Assembly (NCBI GenBank): GCA_037833965.1
Contig: AP031352.1
Coordinates: 23,850,501 to 23,914,500 of the forward strand
Origin: Marchantia polymorpha subsp. ruderalis
Taxonomy: Eukaryota > Streptophyta > Marchantiopsida > Marchantiales > Marchantiaceae
Direction of reading: 5' to 3'
Length of the DNA: 64,000 bases
Below are positions 63,870 to 64,000 of the stretch, one piece after another (position 1 is the first letter of the stretch; each line of letters begins with the position of its first letter). A program made the translations under genes and the position numbers. Below the pieces are notes generated by a model that had not been told where the DNA came from, searched no databases, and saw only the letters and a list, made by a program, of their open reading frames with translations.

Positions 63870-64000
63870 CTAGTGGTCCGCTGATTGACTAAATTTCAAC
63901 ATACTTCCTGAAACAACAGCCTATGCACTTTTACACCTACCCCTAATATATGTACGCGGAAGAAATCAGAAAATACGGTATCCGCAATCTTGTGTATCTG

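Noticed and set aside
1-64000. CRISPR array, bacterial-type operons or a viral genome
   Set aside because: Repeats here are tandem or transposon-derived, genes are intron-rich, and no regularly spaced short repeats with unique spacers exist.

Overview
The window looks like nuclear DNA of a land plant. Its genes are split by many introns, and the set is plant-like: a small GTPase Ran, a complete ABA3-type molybdenum cofactor sulfurase, a short HIRD11-type dehydrin, an ER DnaJ protein of the DNAJC25/AtDjC50 type, and the first coding exon of an EAF6-type histone acetyltransferase subunit. Decayed Ty1/copia, hAT and pogo-like elements fill much of the rest. Short-intron genes with GC-richer promoters set in very AT-rich spacers would suit a moss or other bryophyte, but I cannot fix the species from sequence alone.

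Layout. 801-2292 (minus): Ran, with GC-rich upstream DNA to about 3600. 4080-8330: AT-rich, no gene seen. 8400-10990: GC-richer region ending in two G-boxes in front of the sulfurase gene at 10990-18800 (plus, 21 exons, open throughout). 18801-21660: AT-rich, with an exact 113-bp tandem duplication. 22007-23460 (minus): broken hAT transposase. 24908-26469 (minus): dehydrin with a 5' UTR intron, a TATA box and an ABRE-like site. 27060-33800: AT-rich, with two perfect hairpins. 33830-34480: GC-rich island with no recognised gene. 37230-43334 (minus): DnaJ gene of 10 exons, with a GC-rich promoter region to about 43980.

44000-58900 is a transposon graveyard: a degenerate repeat array, a 5'-truncated copia relic (45629-48960), a hAT-like BED-finger transposase relic (49887-52202), and a 3'-truncated copia relic with one 782-bp LTR (54400-58862). 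59260-60235 holds the promoter region and first coding exon of the EAF6 homologue. The rest of the window behaves as its intron or 3' flank and contains a pogo-like element with internal duplications.

Functionally, two genes point to abscisic-acid biology. The sulfurase activates aldehyde oxidase for the last step of ABA synthesis, and the dehydrin is of a stress-induced class; both have ACGTG-type motifs upstream. Ran (nuclear transport), the DnaJ protein (ER folding) and EAF6 (chromatin) are housekeeping genes and show no operon-like link. I found no CRISPR array, rRNA, convincing tRNA or novel defence-type system.
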